A DNA stretch of 60,603 bases. Source: Microcoleus sp. CAWBG506. Lineage in GTDB: Bacteria > Cyanobacteriota > Cyanobacteriia > Cyanobacteriales > Microcoleaceae. The stretch covers positions 1 to 60,603 of the forward strand of contig JAHREW010000040.1 in the NCBI GenBank assembly GCA_020883125.1, read 5' to 3'. The position numbers and the translations under genes were made by a program. The notes beneath the pieces were generated by a model. It was not told where the DNA came from, made no database searches, and was given only the letters and a program-made list of their open reading frames with translations. Below, piece by piece: positions 17,046 through 24,999 of this stretch (position 1 is the stretch's first letter; every line of letters starts with the position of its first letter).

Positions 17046-18013
17046 TATTTTTCCTCCCAATCAATCGTGGTTAAAAAACCCTGATGGCGGTTCAGGATAT
17101 GCTTAATTCCAGTCACTTTAAAACTGCCATTTTGCTTGCTAATGGGCATTTTTGTGATTTGGATACCATCGCCTAATTTGACATTGGCTGCACCCATCGC
17201 CACGATCTGTCCCCGTTGCTTTTGTTTCAGATGACTTAGCACCCCCCGTGCAATACTTTGAGCAACAGCTTGGCTGCGTGCGGTGGGATCGGCTATTCGC
17301 AGAAGGTTTCCACCCGCACCCGCCGTGGCTTTCACTTCGTTTTTAGTCAACCAAGAATAAGCCTGTTCTCCTTGTCCTTGACTGGCTGGACTTTCTCCAT
17401 AAATTTCTACTTTTTCGATGCCTTTTTGGGGTTGTTTTGAGCAGTATTTGAGCAAATCTTCACCGTAAGTAAAAGTATGAGTTATAGCCGGACTGTACTG
17501 GGAAAAAACTGCCCGATCGCGATCGTTAGCATAAACATCAAAACCGCACTGTTTAGCTAAGTTATACAAGCAATCGGCCGCATTTTGGCGATCGCCCACC
17601 GTATAAACCGAAAATTTAATCCCATTCTCAACTTTGCCAATAGTCAACTTCGCTTGTCTGAGAATATCTTTAACAATATCCCCCCCATGAGATTTTTCAT
17701 AAACCCGATTCAATCGCAGCAAAGTTAAATCAGTAAAAGCACTAGCCGCCTCAATCTGAACGCGATCGATTTCCCAATCTACACAAGTCACTCTACCTGT
17801 AAATACTAAGGTAGTTTGTTTTTCGTAACCGATTTCTATAGATACCGGATCTTTGGGAGAAACCTCCACATTTTTCGGGATACCTAACACAATCCGACAA
17901 GTGTTGACAGGAATATGCAAAGAAGCTTGCGATCGCAAATCGAGTAACAGCGTTCCATCGTTCGCCGTGTAGGTAGTTCTGCCGAGTTTGATTTTGTAAC
18001 TAATCTTTAACAT
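17045..18013 (-). CDS. Hub protein, phage late control D family
   Basis: 322 residues from the ATG at 18013. Family features: an N-terminal beta region ending VFTGRVTCVDWEIDRVQI, the helical AADCLYNLAKQCGFDVYAND and a C-terminal RGVLSHLKQKQRGQIVAMG with LKLGDGIQI-like strand VKLGDGIQITKM. D forms the trimeric hub (gp27-like) between spike V and the tube. The reading frame runs on upstream in frame to an older start at 18124 through a 111-bp duplication-insertion; the same ribosome site GGTGAT stands before both ATGs, so 18013 is preferred. Confidence 0.85.
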   Translation of the reverse strand: MLKISYKIKLGRTTYTANDGTLLLDLRSQASLHIPVNTCRIVLGIPKNVEVSPKDPVSIEIGYEKQTTLVFTGRVTCVDWEIDRVQIEAASAFTDLTLLRLNRVYEKSHGGDIVKDILRQAKLTIGKVENGIKFSVYTVGDRQNAADCLYNLAKQCGFDVYANDRDRAVFSQYSPAITHTFTYGEDLLKYCSKQPQKGIEKVEIYGESPASQGQGEQAYSWLTKNEVKATAGAGGNLLRIADPTARSQAVAQSIARGVLSHLKQKQRGQIVAMGAANVKLGDGIQITKMPISKQNGSFKVTGIKHILNRHQGFLTTIDWEEK

Positions 18014-18155
18014 AAAAATCACCCCTATACTGGTAAAGCATTTACAGCAGATTGCAGGTTTATGAAGTACATCCCAGAGCGAGCGATCCCCGTAGGGACA
18101 CGGCATTGCCGTGTCCTTTAACATAAAAATCACCCCTATACTGGTAAAGCATTTA
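18005..18155. repeat. 40-bp direct repeat flanking a 71-bp insert at the D / tape-measure junction
   Basis: Bases 18005-18044 recur exactly at 18116-18155. Each copy holds the end of the tape-measure gene, the ribosome site and the ATG of D. The 71 bases between contain GTAGGGACACGGCATTGCCG, a small palindromic repeat. The offset is 111 bp, a multiple of three, so the frame of D stays open across it. Confidence 0.85.
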
Positions 18156-21100
18156 ACAGGCGATCGAAAGCTTCCTCCACATCTTCTAACCCAATATTGA
18201 GTTCACTTTTTAGCTGTTCCAGCCTCGCCCTTAAGTCTTTAAACAACTTATTAATTGCCTCCCGTAGGGCTTCAGTTTTCTTGACAACTTTCTGATACTG
18301 ACCGTCGAGGCTACTGGCGACAGCACCCAGAATATCGTGGAACAATTGAATAATCTTAGCGTGCAATTTATCCAATTCATCGACAATATTTTGCGGATAA
18401 ATCTCTGCTAATTGCTGCTGGAGATAGGGGAAAATTGACTCAACATTCATCACCAATTCCCCGGTATAATTCGATTCTATCAACACCCGGTTGAAGTGAA
18501 CAATATTATTTCGATAGTCACCTTGAGATAACTTTTGCGCTTCAGGAGACAGTTGTATTCCCTGTAATTGGTCTGGTTTATAGAGGTTTTCATCCAACAG
18601 TAAGCGATTTAAATCCCGAATTAATGCTACTTTTGTGCCGGGGGAGTTGACAGCAAGCAAAGACTGAGTATTCGCAGTCAATTGAGATTTGATATAAACA
18701 GTCAGACTGTCTTGAGATTCCCGCAGTTTTTCCAGAAACTTATCAAAATTGATAAAATCGCTGTCTTCAAAACTATTAATAATTCGGTGCGGGCTGAGGG
18801 ATTTTACAGTCTCCAAAACATTGTTATAGGTTGCTTGCAATGCCGTCACCACTTCGCTAACTAGACTATTAATTACAGCTTTCACTGCATTAATAGCATC
18901 GCGGATTTGAGCGCCTAAATTCGTGGCAATATTGCTCAAAATTTCTGCTAATCTTCCTGGTGCTTCTGACAATGTTTGAATCACCAGTTTGATATCACCA
19001 AGCACGGAACGAGGTTGTGCTAGTAAATTATCTAGGGAATTGAGCAGGTTTTTGATCGGATTAATCAGTTGTCGATCCAATTCCTCTGGTAAGAATTGTT
19101 TGAAACTGGTAAGCATCTGCTCGGTATTAAAGTTTTGAATCACTTCAATACTTTCGGGTTGATTTGGTTTGAGTCGATCGCCATTTGTTGTCAGCAATTG
19201 CTCCACTCGTTCATAAACCGACTGCGGATTGGTGGTGTTGATGCCATCATAAAGTCTTTGTAGGCGATCGCGCAAATCTTGATAATCCACCGCCAATTCT
19301 GCTTGGGGACTAAATTGAGCCAAAGTCAATTGCTTTGCTTCCCACAACATCTGCACTTCAACCATCACCGGAGCATATTCGCTGACAGCCGCTTGCAAAC
19401 TGCTCAAATCAAAACCAACATTCGGGTTTTTATGAATTTTCACATAATCTGTAATTGCCTGTTTCAATCCTCCTACAGATACCGTTAACTGCTCTGTACC
19501 CATCGCATTAACTCGCTCCACCACGCGATCGCGCAGAGATTCAATTTGCTTAATTTTGTCAGCAAAACTATAGCTCAAAATACTTTCTAAAGTTAGCCAA
19601 AAATCCGATTGCACCACATCTGCCAAACCCACACTCGCCATCAACTTATCAACTTGATTCAATCCCTCATTCACTTTTGCTACTAAAGCTTCTACCGGAA
19701 TCTCATCCAAATTTTGAGTCACAATTGCCAACTGCTCGTTCAGAAAATCAGTCATCCTATCTGGAGACAAAGATTCAATAATTTGCACCAGTTTTTGATA
19801 AAGCTCATCTAACTTATCAACTAACTGTTGAGGGTCGATCGCATCCAGATTCCCAAGCATTTCATCATAAAAATCCTTAACTGGTTTCAGCAAAATCGAA
19901 GGTTTGTACTCATCAATTTTCGCTACCACCGTATCTAGAGAAGGTTTGACAACTTTTTCAATTAAACTTCCCGGTTTAAAAGATTGAATTTGTGCATCAA
20001 TTTTATCAACTTCTCCCTGAATCAATCCTACCAAGTCTTCTATCGGCTCCAGAATTTCTGCAAAAGCCAAGTTCAATTCTGGATTGACAATCCCCGGTAC
20101 ATCCACCTCTTTAATAATTGTCGTCCCCACTTTCAGAGCCACTTTAGTTGGGGTACTAAGCTTAGCGGCATCAATCCCGCGCAACTTAGTTTCTAGATCG
20201 CCCGTTTTATCAACTACCGCCTTAAATGCAGGTTTAAGTGATACTTTTCCTAAGTTATCAGTAATCAATTTAATCCCACTTTCTGCCTCTTTGAGACTGT
20301 GTTCTACCAGGGGATTATCTAAGACTTGCGTAACTCGATCGAGTAATTGATTGATTTTATCCTCTAAAGCTTGCCTGTTAAGATTAGTTTCAATTTTGGT
20401 GTTTAATCCCCCGATACTGCTTCTTACTTCCTCCGTTGTTTTGTGAATTTCCACCGAAATTTTATTAATATTATTGACCACAAATGTTGAGGCTTCGTTG
20501 CAACTCCGCTTTAGAGGTTTAACCAACTCCATTGATTCCGCGCAAATTTTGTCAATGAAATCTTTAATTTCCCGGATTGCATCAGACAGAAAACTTTTGA
20601 TTTGACTTAAAACGTCCTTACCTTTGTCGATCGCCTGAGCAATGGCTGTAGTCGCTTGTCTGGCCAATTCCTCCGCCTTGCTAATAGCAGTATCAATCAG
20701 TTGGGGAATTTTTTGGGTAAACTGTCGCAGTTTAGCCGTAATCTCTGCAACTTTTCGATCGATCGTGTCGATATAACCTTGAAGCTGATTAAATAGCGGC
20801 ACTAAGGAAAGCGTATTTTCATCGCTTGCTGCCATTTGCGAAAGTTGAACTAAAGCAGTATTGAAACTCTCGATGGTGAAATTATTTAAATTAGCGATCG
20901 CCCTTTTAATTCTCGCTTCATTTTCCTCAAGATTTAGAGAAAGTTTCCTGGTTTTTTGACGCAACTCTGCCATCGATAATTTGTCGAGTTTGTTGGGATT
21001 TTCCAACTGGTTCAGAATAGCTTGATATTCACCCAAATATTCACGACGCTGATGAATATTCGTTTCAATACTCTTAATCGCCTGGGAAGGAAGTTGTTGG

Positions 21101-21699
21101 CTTAAGGATAAAACTTGATCTGTAAAAAGGCTGGTTAAACTAGCCGAACCCAGTTGACTGAGTAATTCATCAGGATTAGATAGTTGATCTAGTAATTTCT
21201 GAAACACCTTTAACAAAGCATTAAATGTCAGCACTGGCAACATTTGGGCCTTACTCAGAAATTCGTTAAACTCACTAAATATCGAGTTAGCAACAGGTGG
21301 CAAATCGCCAAGGCTGATACTGAAGCTCAAATCTTGAGTCAAACTCACAATTGTTGATTTAACTTCACCCACCAAATCTATATTTTTAAAACTATCAGCA
21401 CTAGGAATTGGAATAGCTGCGGATAAACTTGCCAAATTCAGCGTAGTGAGTTGATGGAATTTAGTAGTTACTTCTGCTTTCAGTTCATTGGCTGACAAAG
21501 GAACTGATGAAATGGTCTTTTCTATATTGCTTAAATCTAATTTTTGCAGATTTATGCCCTTTTTGAATTCATCAAAATCTGGGAGGTGCGGTGTTACTTT
21601 ACCCAGAATAGTTTCGGGGTGACTAAGTTGATTTGTGAAATCAGCCAAGGCCGCTTCAGGGTTAATGGAATTTAAATCTTCTAATAGAGAAAGTGCCAT
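18136..21699 (-). CDS. Tape-measure protein
   Basis: 1187 residues from the ATG at 21699 (MALSLLEDLNS); a TTG five codons earlier is less likely. Almost entirely helical with long coiled coils (EITAKLRQFTQKIPQLIDTA, KIEELSRQ-like segments), repeated phrases such as PEALVAKVNEGLNQVDKLM and no clear transmembrane segment. Size and place, after chaperone and hub-associated genes and before D, fit the protein that sets tube length; at roughly 0.15 nm per residue, as established for phage tape measures, an upper bound is near 180 nm. No peptidase or muramidase motif is visible. Confidence 0.75.
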   Translation of the reverse strand: MALSLLEDLNSINPEAALADFTNQLSHPETILGKVTPHLPDFDEFKKGINLQKLDLSNIEKTISSVPLSANELKAEVTTKFHQLTTLNLASLSAAIPIPSADSFKNIDLVGEVKSTIVSLTQDLSFSISLGDLPPVANSIFSEFNEFLSKAQMLPVLTFNALLKVFQKLLDQLSNPDELLSQLGSASLTSLFTDQVLSLSQQLPSQAIKSIETNIHQRREYLGEYQAILNQLENPNKLDKLSMAELRQKTRKLSLNLEENEARIKRAIANLNNFTIESFNTALVQLSQMAASDENTLSLVPLFNQLQGYIDTIDRKVAEITAKLRQFTQKIPQLIDTAISKAEELARQATTAIAQAIDKGKDVLSQIKSFLSDAIREIKDFIDKICAESMELVKPLKRSCNEASTFVVNNINKISVEIHKTTEEVRSSIGGLNTKIETNLNRQALEDKINQLLDRVTQVLDNPLVEHSLKEAESGIKLITDNLGKVSLKPAFKAVVDKTGDLETKLRGIDAAKLSTPTKVALKVGTTIIKEVDVPGIVNPELNLAFAEILEPIEDLVGLIQGEVDKIDAQIQSFKPGSLIEKVVKPSLDTVVAKIDEYKPSILLKPVKDFYDEMLGNLDAIDPQQLVDKLDELYQKLVQIIESLSPDRMTDFLNEQLAIVTQNLDEIPVEALVAKVNEGLNQVDKLMASVGLADVVQSDFWLTLESILSYSFADKIKQIESLRDRVVERVNAMGTEQLTVSVGGLKQAITDYVKIHKNPNVGFDLSSLQAAVSEYAPVMVEVQMLWEAKQLTLAQFSPQAELAVDYQDLRDRLQRLYDGINTTNPQSVYERVEQLLTTNGDRLKPNQPESIEVIQNFNTEQMLTSFKQFLPEELDRQLINPIKNLLNSLDNLLAQPRSVLGDIKLVIQTLSEAPGRLAEILSNIATNLGAQIRDAINAVKAVINSLVSEVVTALQATYNNVLETVKSLSPHRIINSFEDSDFINFDKFLEKLRESQDSLTVYIKSQLTANTQSLLAVNSPGTKVALIRDLNRLLLDENLYKPDQLQGIQLSPEAQKLSQGDYRNNIVHFNRVLIESNYTGELVMNVESIFPYLQQQLAEIYPQNIVDELDKLHAKIIQLFHDILGAVASSLDGQYQKVVKKTEALREAINKLFKDLRARLEQLKSELNIGLEDVEEAFDRLLNALPV

Positions 21700-21822
21700 A
21701 AATTTAATTCCCAAGGTAAAGATGAAATGTTTTTTTTGAGCAGATTTCCAGAATTTCGGGGAACAATTGAAATCAAACAGGTGGCTGGTATTTACTCCTA
21801 GGTCTACTTTAAGATTTCAGCA

Positions 21823-22407
21823 CTAAATGTTAAAAAGTGCTTTCAATCCAGCCGTCGCTTGGCCAAAGTTTTTAGTGGCTTCTTTCACAGGTTCTAAACC
21901 TGTTTTCAAAGGTGCGATCGGGTTAGTAATTTCTGGCAGATTCCCCATTTGCAAAGCATCAGTCAGACTCACAACATCCATCAGTTTAGCAGCATCAAGC
22001 TTAATTTTTTGATCTAGATTAGAAACTCCTGGGGATGCAATGGGTTTGGGAGGTTCAACATACTCTTGAACAATCAGCCGATAGCTAAATTCATCGGGCG
22101 ATCGCGCAAGTTGCCACACTTCCATTTTTTCTAATACAACTTGGCTAAAATAGGCTTGACCGACTATTTCCGCCACAAAGTCAACGGCTTTTCGCTGTTT
22201 GTGGATTTTTCGCAGAAAATCTAAATCATCCCCTGCTTTTTGTCCGTAAAAAATTCCGCTAATTTCCAATTGTACCGAATCCCTTCCCAAATCTTGCACC
22301 AGATTTCCCAATTTACCAGGAATCCGATGAGTCACCCAATCCGCTTGTTCTAGAGTGACAATTTTATGCACTTTATTGAGTTCAACTTTTCCTAATTTGA
22401 TGGCCAT
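21823..22407 (-). CDS. Hub-associated baseplate protein, DNA-circularisation-N-like
   Basis: 194 residues. The core TVRIP-like strand THRIPGKLGNLVQDLGRDSV with ISGIFYGQKAGDDLDFLRKI and FSYRLIVQEYVEPPKPI matches the small tail proteins called DNA-circularisation N-terminal proteins, which in Mu- and P2-like tails sit at the hub between tape measure and D. Start ATG 22407 has GGGGAG 6 bases ahead. The last 60 residues are a linker-like helix. It lacks the LysM domain seen in eCIS equivalents. Confidence 0.65.
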   Translation of the reverse strand: MAIKLGKVELNKVHKIVTLEQADWVTHRIPGKLGNLVQDLGRDSVQLEISGIFYGQKAGDDLDFLRKIHKQRKAVDFVAEIVGQAYFSQVVLEKMEVWQLARSPDEFSYRLIVQEYVEPPKPIASPGVSNLDQKIKLDAAKLMDVVSLTDALQMGNLPEITNPIAPLKTGLEPVKEATKNFGQATAGLKALFNI

Positions 22408-22409
22408 AA

Positions 22410-23576
22410 TTACTCCCCATAAAATCGGCGATATTCTCGATTTATTTCTTGGGCGATCGCCTCTAAAATTGTCTCCATCTCTAGTTCGGGATGGCGATCG
22501 CTATGCAAAGATGCTTCTACCATAGCGTACCTATTTCTACTATCATCAGCTATTTTATTCCTATTTTCCACCTCACTCTCTTGTGGTTCCAGCCATCCAC
22601 CCTTGGCTGCTACAAATTCTTCGGAAACATCCGAAAAATAACTCATTTTTTCCGATGTTTCCATCTGATAATCGGCTAATTCACTTTCGGAAAACAGGAG
22701 ATTTTCTAAAGAATCATGTTTGAGTAAATCCGCCTCAATTATATGTTCTTGATTTGGCTGCGATACCAAAAAAGCCGACAAATCTTTTAAGCCTTTCATT
22801 CCCAGTGAATTTTGGGCAAAATTCCTCTGAATGTGCTCTGTTTTTTCTGTCGCCTTATCCAAGTTTGGTAGATTGACATTCTTGGCAAATTGTGTTTTTA
22901 TTTCCCTTGGTTCATCCACTACAGGCAAAAATTCTGAAGTTGGGTCTGAATCAGATTTAGACAAGCCTAACTCCTGAGATAAAACTTCCTCACCTCCCTC
23001 AGCATCAGATTTATCAAAACCTAAATCCCTAGGATTAATCCTTGTATCTACCAGGGGAATTTCTGCCACAGAATCTGAATAATTCCCCAGCGCAGGATGA
23101 TTTTTTTGCCCTTCTCCCGGCGCCACAACTCTCTGGGATATCACTTGAGGTTTTGACGAAGTATCCCCCAGAGATAAAGATGCCGATCGCCTTTTTGCAT
23201 AACTAGATTGGCTATTAGCAGTAGGGATTGGTCGATCGGGATGAACCAAAGACTCGTATCTTTTCCAAGTTTCTAAGTAAGGATGAATTTTTGGGCGATC
23301 GTCCGATGTAGTTTCCTCCCCTACATTGATATTATTTGAACTTCCCAAATCTGGCGGAATAAACCCTGTAGTCAGCAATTTTTCCCAAACTTGAGATTCA
23401 TTGATGACTCCCTCGAATCGCTCAGTTTCCTGATACAAAAGCGCGATTTCCGCCCAATCTTCGCTACTCAAAAGATTGTCAGTTAACCATCCACTCGTAT
23501 AGTTACACAATAAAGCTTGAAATTCATTGCTCAGATTGATGCCAAGATCTTTTAAACTTTCATCACCCATCTTCAC
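22410..23576 (-). CDS. Unrecognised 388-residue protein of the tail locus
   Basis: I do not recognise this protein. The start is GTG at 23576, with GAGGAG 7 bases ahead; the ATG two codons later is too far from it. Residues 1-80 look folded (NEFQALLCNYTSGWLTDNLL, WEKLLTTGFIPPDL), 90-340 are low-complexity, acidic and Ser-rich and probably disordered, and the C-terminus LEAIAQEINREYRRFYGE is a conserved-looking amphipathic helix. It lies 2 bp upstream of the hub-associated gene, so it is part of the operon. Possible roles are assembly factor, cargo or tape-measure chaperone. Confidence 0.6.
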   Translation of the reverse strand: MKMGDESLKDLGINLSNEFQALLCNYTSGWLTDNLLSSEDWAEIALLYQETERFEGVINESQVWEKLLTTGFIPPDLGSSNNINVGEETTSDDRPKIHPYLETWKRYESLVHPDRPIPTANSQSSYAKRRSASLSLGDTSSKPQVISQRVVAPGEGQKNHPALGNYSDSVAEIPLVDTRINPRDLGFDKSDAEGGEEVLSQELGLSKSDSDPTSEFLPVVDEPREIKTQFAKNVNLPNLDKATEKTEHIQRNFAQNSLGMKGLKDLSAFLVSQPNQEHIIEADLLKHDSLENLLFSESELADYQMETSEKMSYFSDVSEEFVAAKGGWLEPQESEVENRNKIADDSRNRYAMVEASLHSDRHPELEMETILEAIAQEINREYRRFYGE

Positions 23577-23625
23577 TTTGTTGCTCCTCTGTACTTCACT
23601 AAAACAGGACTTACGCACGCGGCGC

Positions 23626-23694
23626 CAAAAACCCGGTTTCTACATCAATATCTCTCGGCTCAAGCCACGATTTTCAAAGAAACCGGGTTTTTTT
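23626..23694. repeat. AAACCCGGTTTCT inverted-repeat hairpin
   Basis: AAAAACCCGGTTTCT and its inverted copy AGAAACCGGGTTTTT about 37 bases apart, next to a GGACTTACGCA motif that also accompanies the copy near 51 kb. It lies between the chaperone and the 388-residue gene. Confidence 0.7.
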
Positions 23695-23740
23695 GGCCTT
23701 ATTCCTATCAAAAAAGCCATCCCCACATCGCCACATCCCC

Positions 23741-23896
23741 TCATTTTTCCGAGCGATTTTCCTCATCTAACAGTTGTAGATACATTGACACCTGCGCCAT
23801 TGTCATCGATCCCACCTGTTGAGGAGTCCAACCAAAAGCACGCGCTAATCGAAAGCTAGCTAACACCAGTGGCGAATTACTTAACTCGAACTCATT
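23741..23896 (-). CDS. -1 frame extension of the tail-assembly chaperone
   Basis: Open in the -1 frame directly after the A9 run. It encodes 51 residues with SPLVLASFRLARAFGWTPQQ and MTMAQVSMYLQLLDEE, ending at TGA 23743-23741. It has no start codon of its own at its 5' end, and its content (short helix, GWTP turn, helix) is like the second half of phage tail-assembly chaperones made by frameshifting. Joined to the upstream frame at codon 109 it gives a 160-residue protein. Confidence 0.65.
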   Translation of the reverse strand, partial: NEFELSNSPLVLASFRLARAFGWTPQQVGSMTMAQVSMYLQLLDEENRSEK

Positions 23897-24222
23897 TTTT
23901 TTTCCGTCAATCCGCTAATTTGCCGAATCTCAGCGATCAGAAAGTTAACTAATCCTAGATTCATGCTTTTAACTTGTTCCAAGGAGAGACTAGGTTGTAC
24001 TAAGGATTCTTTAATCATCAACAAAGGAATCAGGGCGGGATCACTTTTCGCTGCTTTCATAATCAGCCCAAAAGCCCCAATCGTCAGCGGACGCAATTGC
24101 ACCACTAATTCCCGCTCTTTATTAGTGCTACTTGTGCTATGTTCCAATACCTCTGGGGGAATCGCGACATCAAAAATAATTTCTGAACCACCTAGCAGTT
24201 CTTCCGGCGTTAAAAATTGCAT
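23881..24222 (-). CDS. Tail-assembly chaperone, short form
   Basis: 113 residues in frame 0: MQFLTPEELLGGSEIIFDVA, then VQLRPLTIGAFGLIMKAAKS and a helical C-terminus LVNFLIAEIRQISGLTEKKM. Position (after the tube, before the tape measure) and size are those of the G-type chaperone that coats the tape measure during assembly. The frame stops at TAA 23883-23881, 12 bases after an A9 run at which a -1 slip would add 51 residues. It is not like any enzyme family I know. Confidence 0.65.
   Translation of the reverse strand: MQFLTPEELLGGSEIIFDVAIPPEVLEHSTSSTNKERELVVQLRPLTIGAFGLIMKAAKSDPALIPLLMIKESLVQPSLSLEQVKSMNLGLVNFLIAEIRQISGLTEKKMSSS
23895..23903 (-). promoter_or_regulatory. Candidate -1 ribosomal slippery site (A9)
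   Basis: Codons read GAA AAA AAA ATG on the minus strand, giving an A AAA AAA heptamer, the classical bacterial slip sequence. Slipping there avoids the TAA 12 bases on and opens 51 further codons. A homopolymer sequencing error (A9 for A10) would give the same appearance. Confidence 0.6.
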
Positions 24223-24341
24223 TTGAGGGTGAGGATTTAGGAAAAGTTTAAGTCAGGAATTACGCAGAAAAAGTCAAGGGTTCTGTTTTTTTTACCGAGG
24301 TGATAGTTGTCACTATATTAGTCCTGGACGCATGGGGACTC

Positions 24342-24406
24342 AGAAACCGGGTTTTTTACGAAAATATGCGATCGAGCCCGCACCCAAGGTAAAAAACCTG
24401 GTTTCT
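24342..24406. repeat. AGAAACCGGGTTTTTT / AAAAAACCTGGTTTCT hairpin between tube and chaperone genes
   Basis: Inverted copies about 30 bases apart with one mismatch (CCTGG for CCCGG), here in the reverse arrangement to the copies at 16.1 and 23.6 kb. The third such hairpin in the tail operon; it may partly terminate transcription after the highly needed sheath and tube genes. Confidence 0.65.
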
Positions 24407-24425
24407 TTTGTTGATAGGTAAACTA

Positions 24426-24932
24426 TCAACCTGTCTCCTCAGAACTAATGCGTAAAGCTTTAAACGTCACTCCTTCCATCACAAAATCATCTTCAGGTAA
24501 AGTAAAACTCCAGCTTTCAAACTTGACCCCAAAGACTGTCAGCGTACTGCTGTTATCTGGTAAAGCTGGATTTTTCAGCGAGATGACAATATTAAAAGAA
24601 GGCTGAGGAATTGCGCCGGTAGGAGGAGGACTCGTCGCCCCATCACCTAGGAGTAAGTGTAACAGGGCTCCATTGATGTGCGCGCGATCGATAAAACCCG
24701 AAACGCTAATATTACCCGGACGTAATTCTGTAGCAAAGCGTTTTCCTAATTCGTGATAAGGTCGTAATTCGTTTTCTACCTTTACCTGGACATTTTGTAA
24801 ACGTCCCACTACGCTAGATAATTCGTACTGACCGATCAAAGCTTCTGCTAATTTCCCCTCAACAGATTCTTGATTATCGACCGCTAAAACCAGCGAAGCA
24901 TCCGAGCCGCGAAAAACATTGACATTAGGCAT
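24426..24932 (-). CDS. Tail tube protein
   Basis: 168 residues, the usual tube size. The sequence FRGSDASLVLAVDNQESVEG, ELRPYHELGKRFATELRPGN and a C-terminal FKALRISSEETG with VFGVKFESWSFTLPEDDFVM follow the beta-barrel tube pattern, and it is read right after the sheath gene, the invariant order in contractile tails. Tubes of this family stack as hexamers to form the inner channel. Confidence 0.75.
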   Translation of the reverse strand: MPNVNVFRGSDASLVLAVDNQESVEGKLAEALIGQYELSSVVGRLQNVQVKVENELRPYHELGKRFATELRPGNISVSGFIDRAHINGALLHLLLGDGATSPPPTGAIPQPSFNIVISLKNPALPDNSSTLTVFGVKFESWSFTLPEDDFVMEGVTFKALRISSEETG

Positions 24933-24999
24933 AATTTTCTCTTCTATTCAGGGCAAAAAATCTTGAAAGTCCAGTTTTTGCGATCGATGTATCCTTGAT

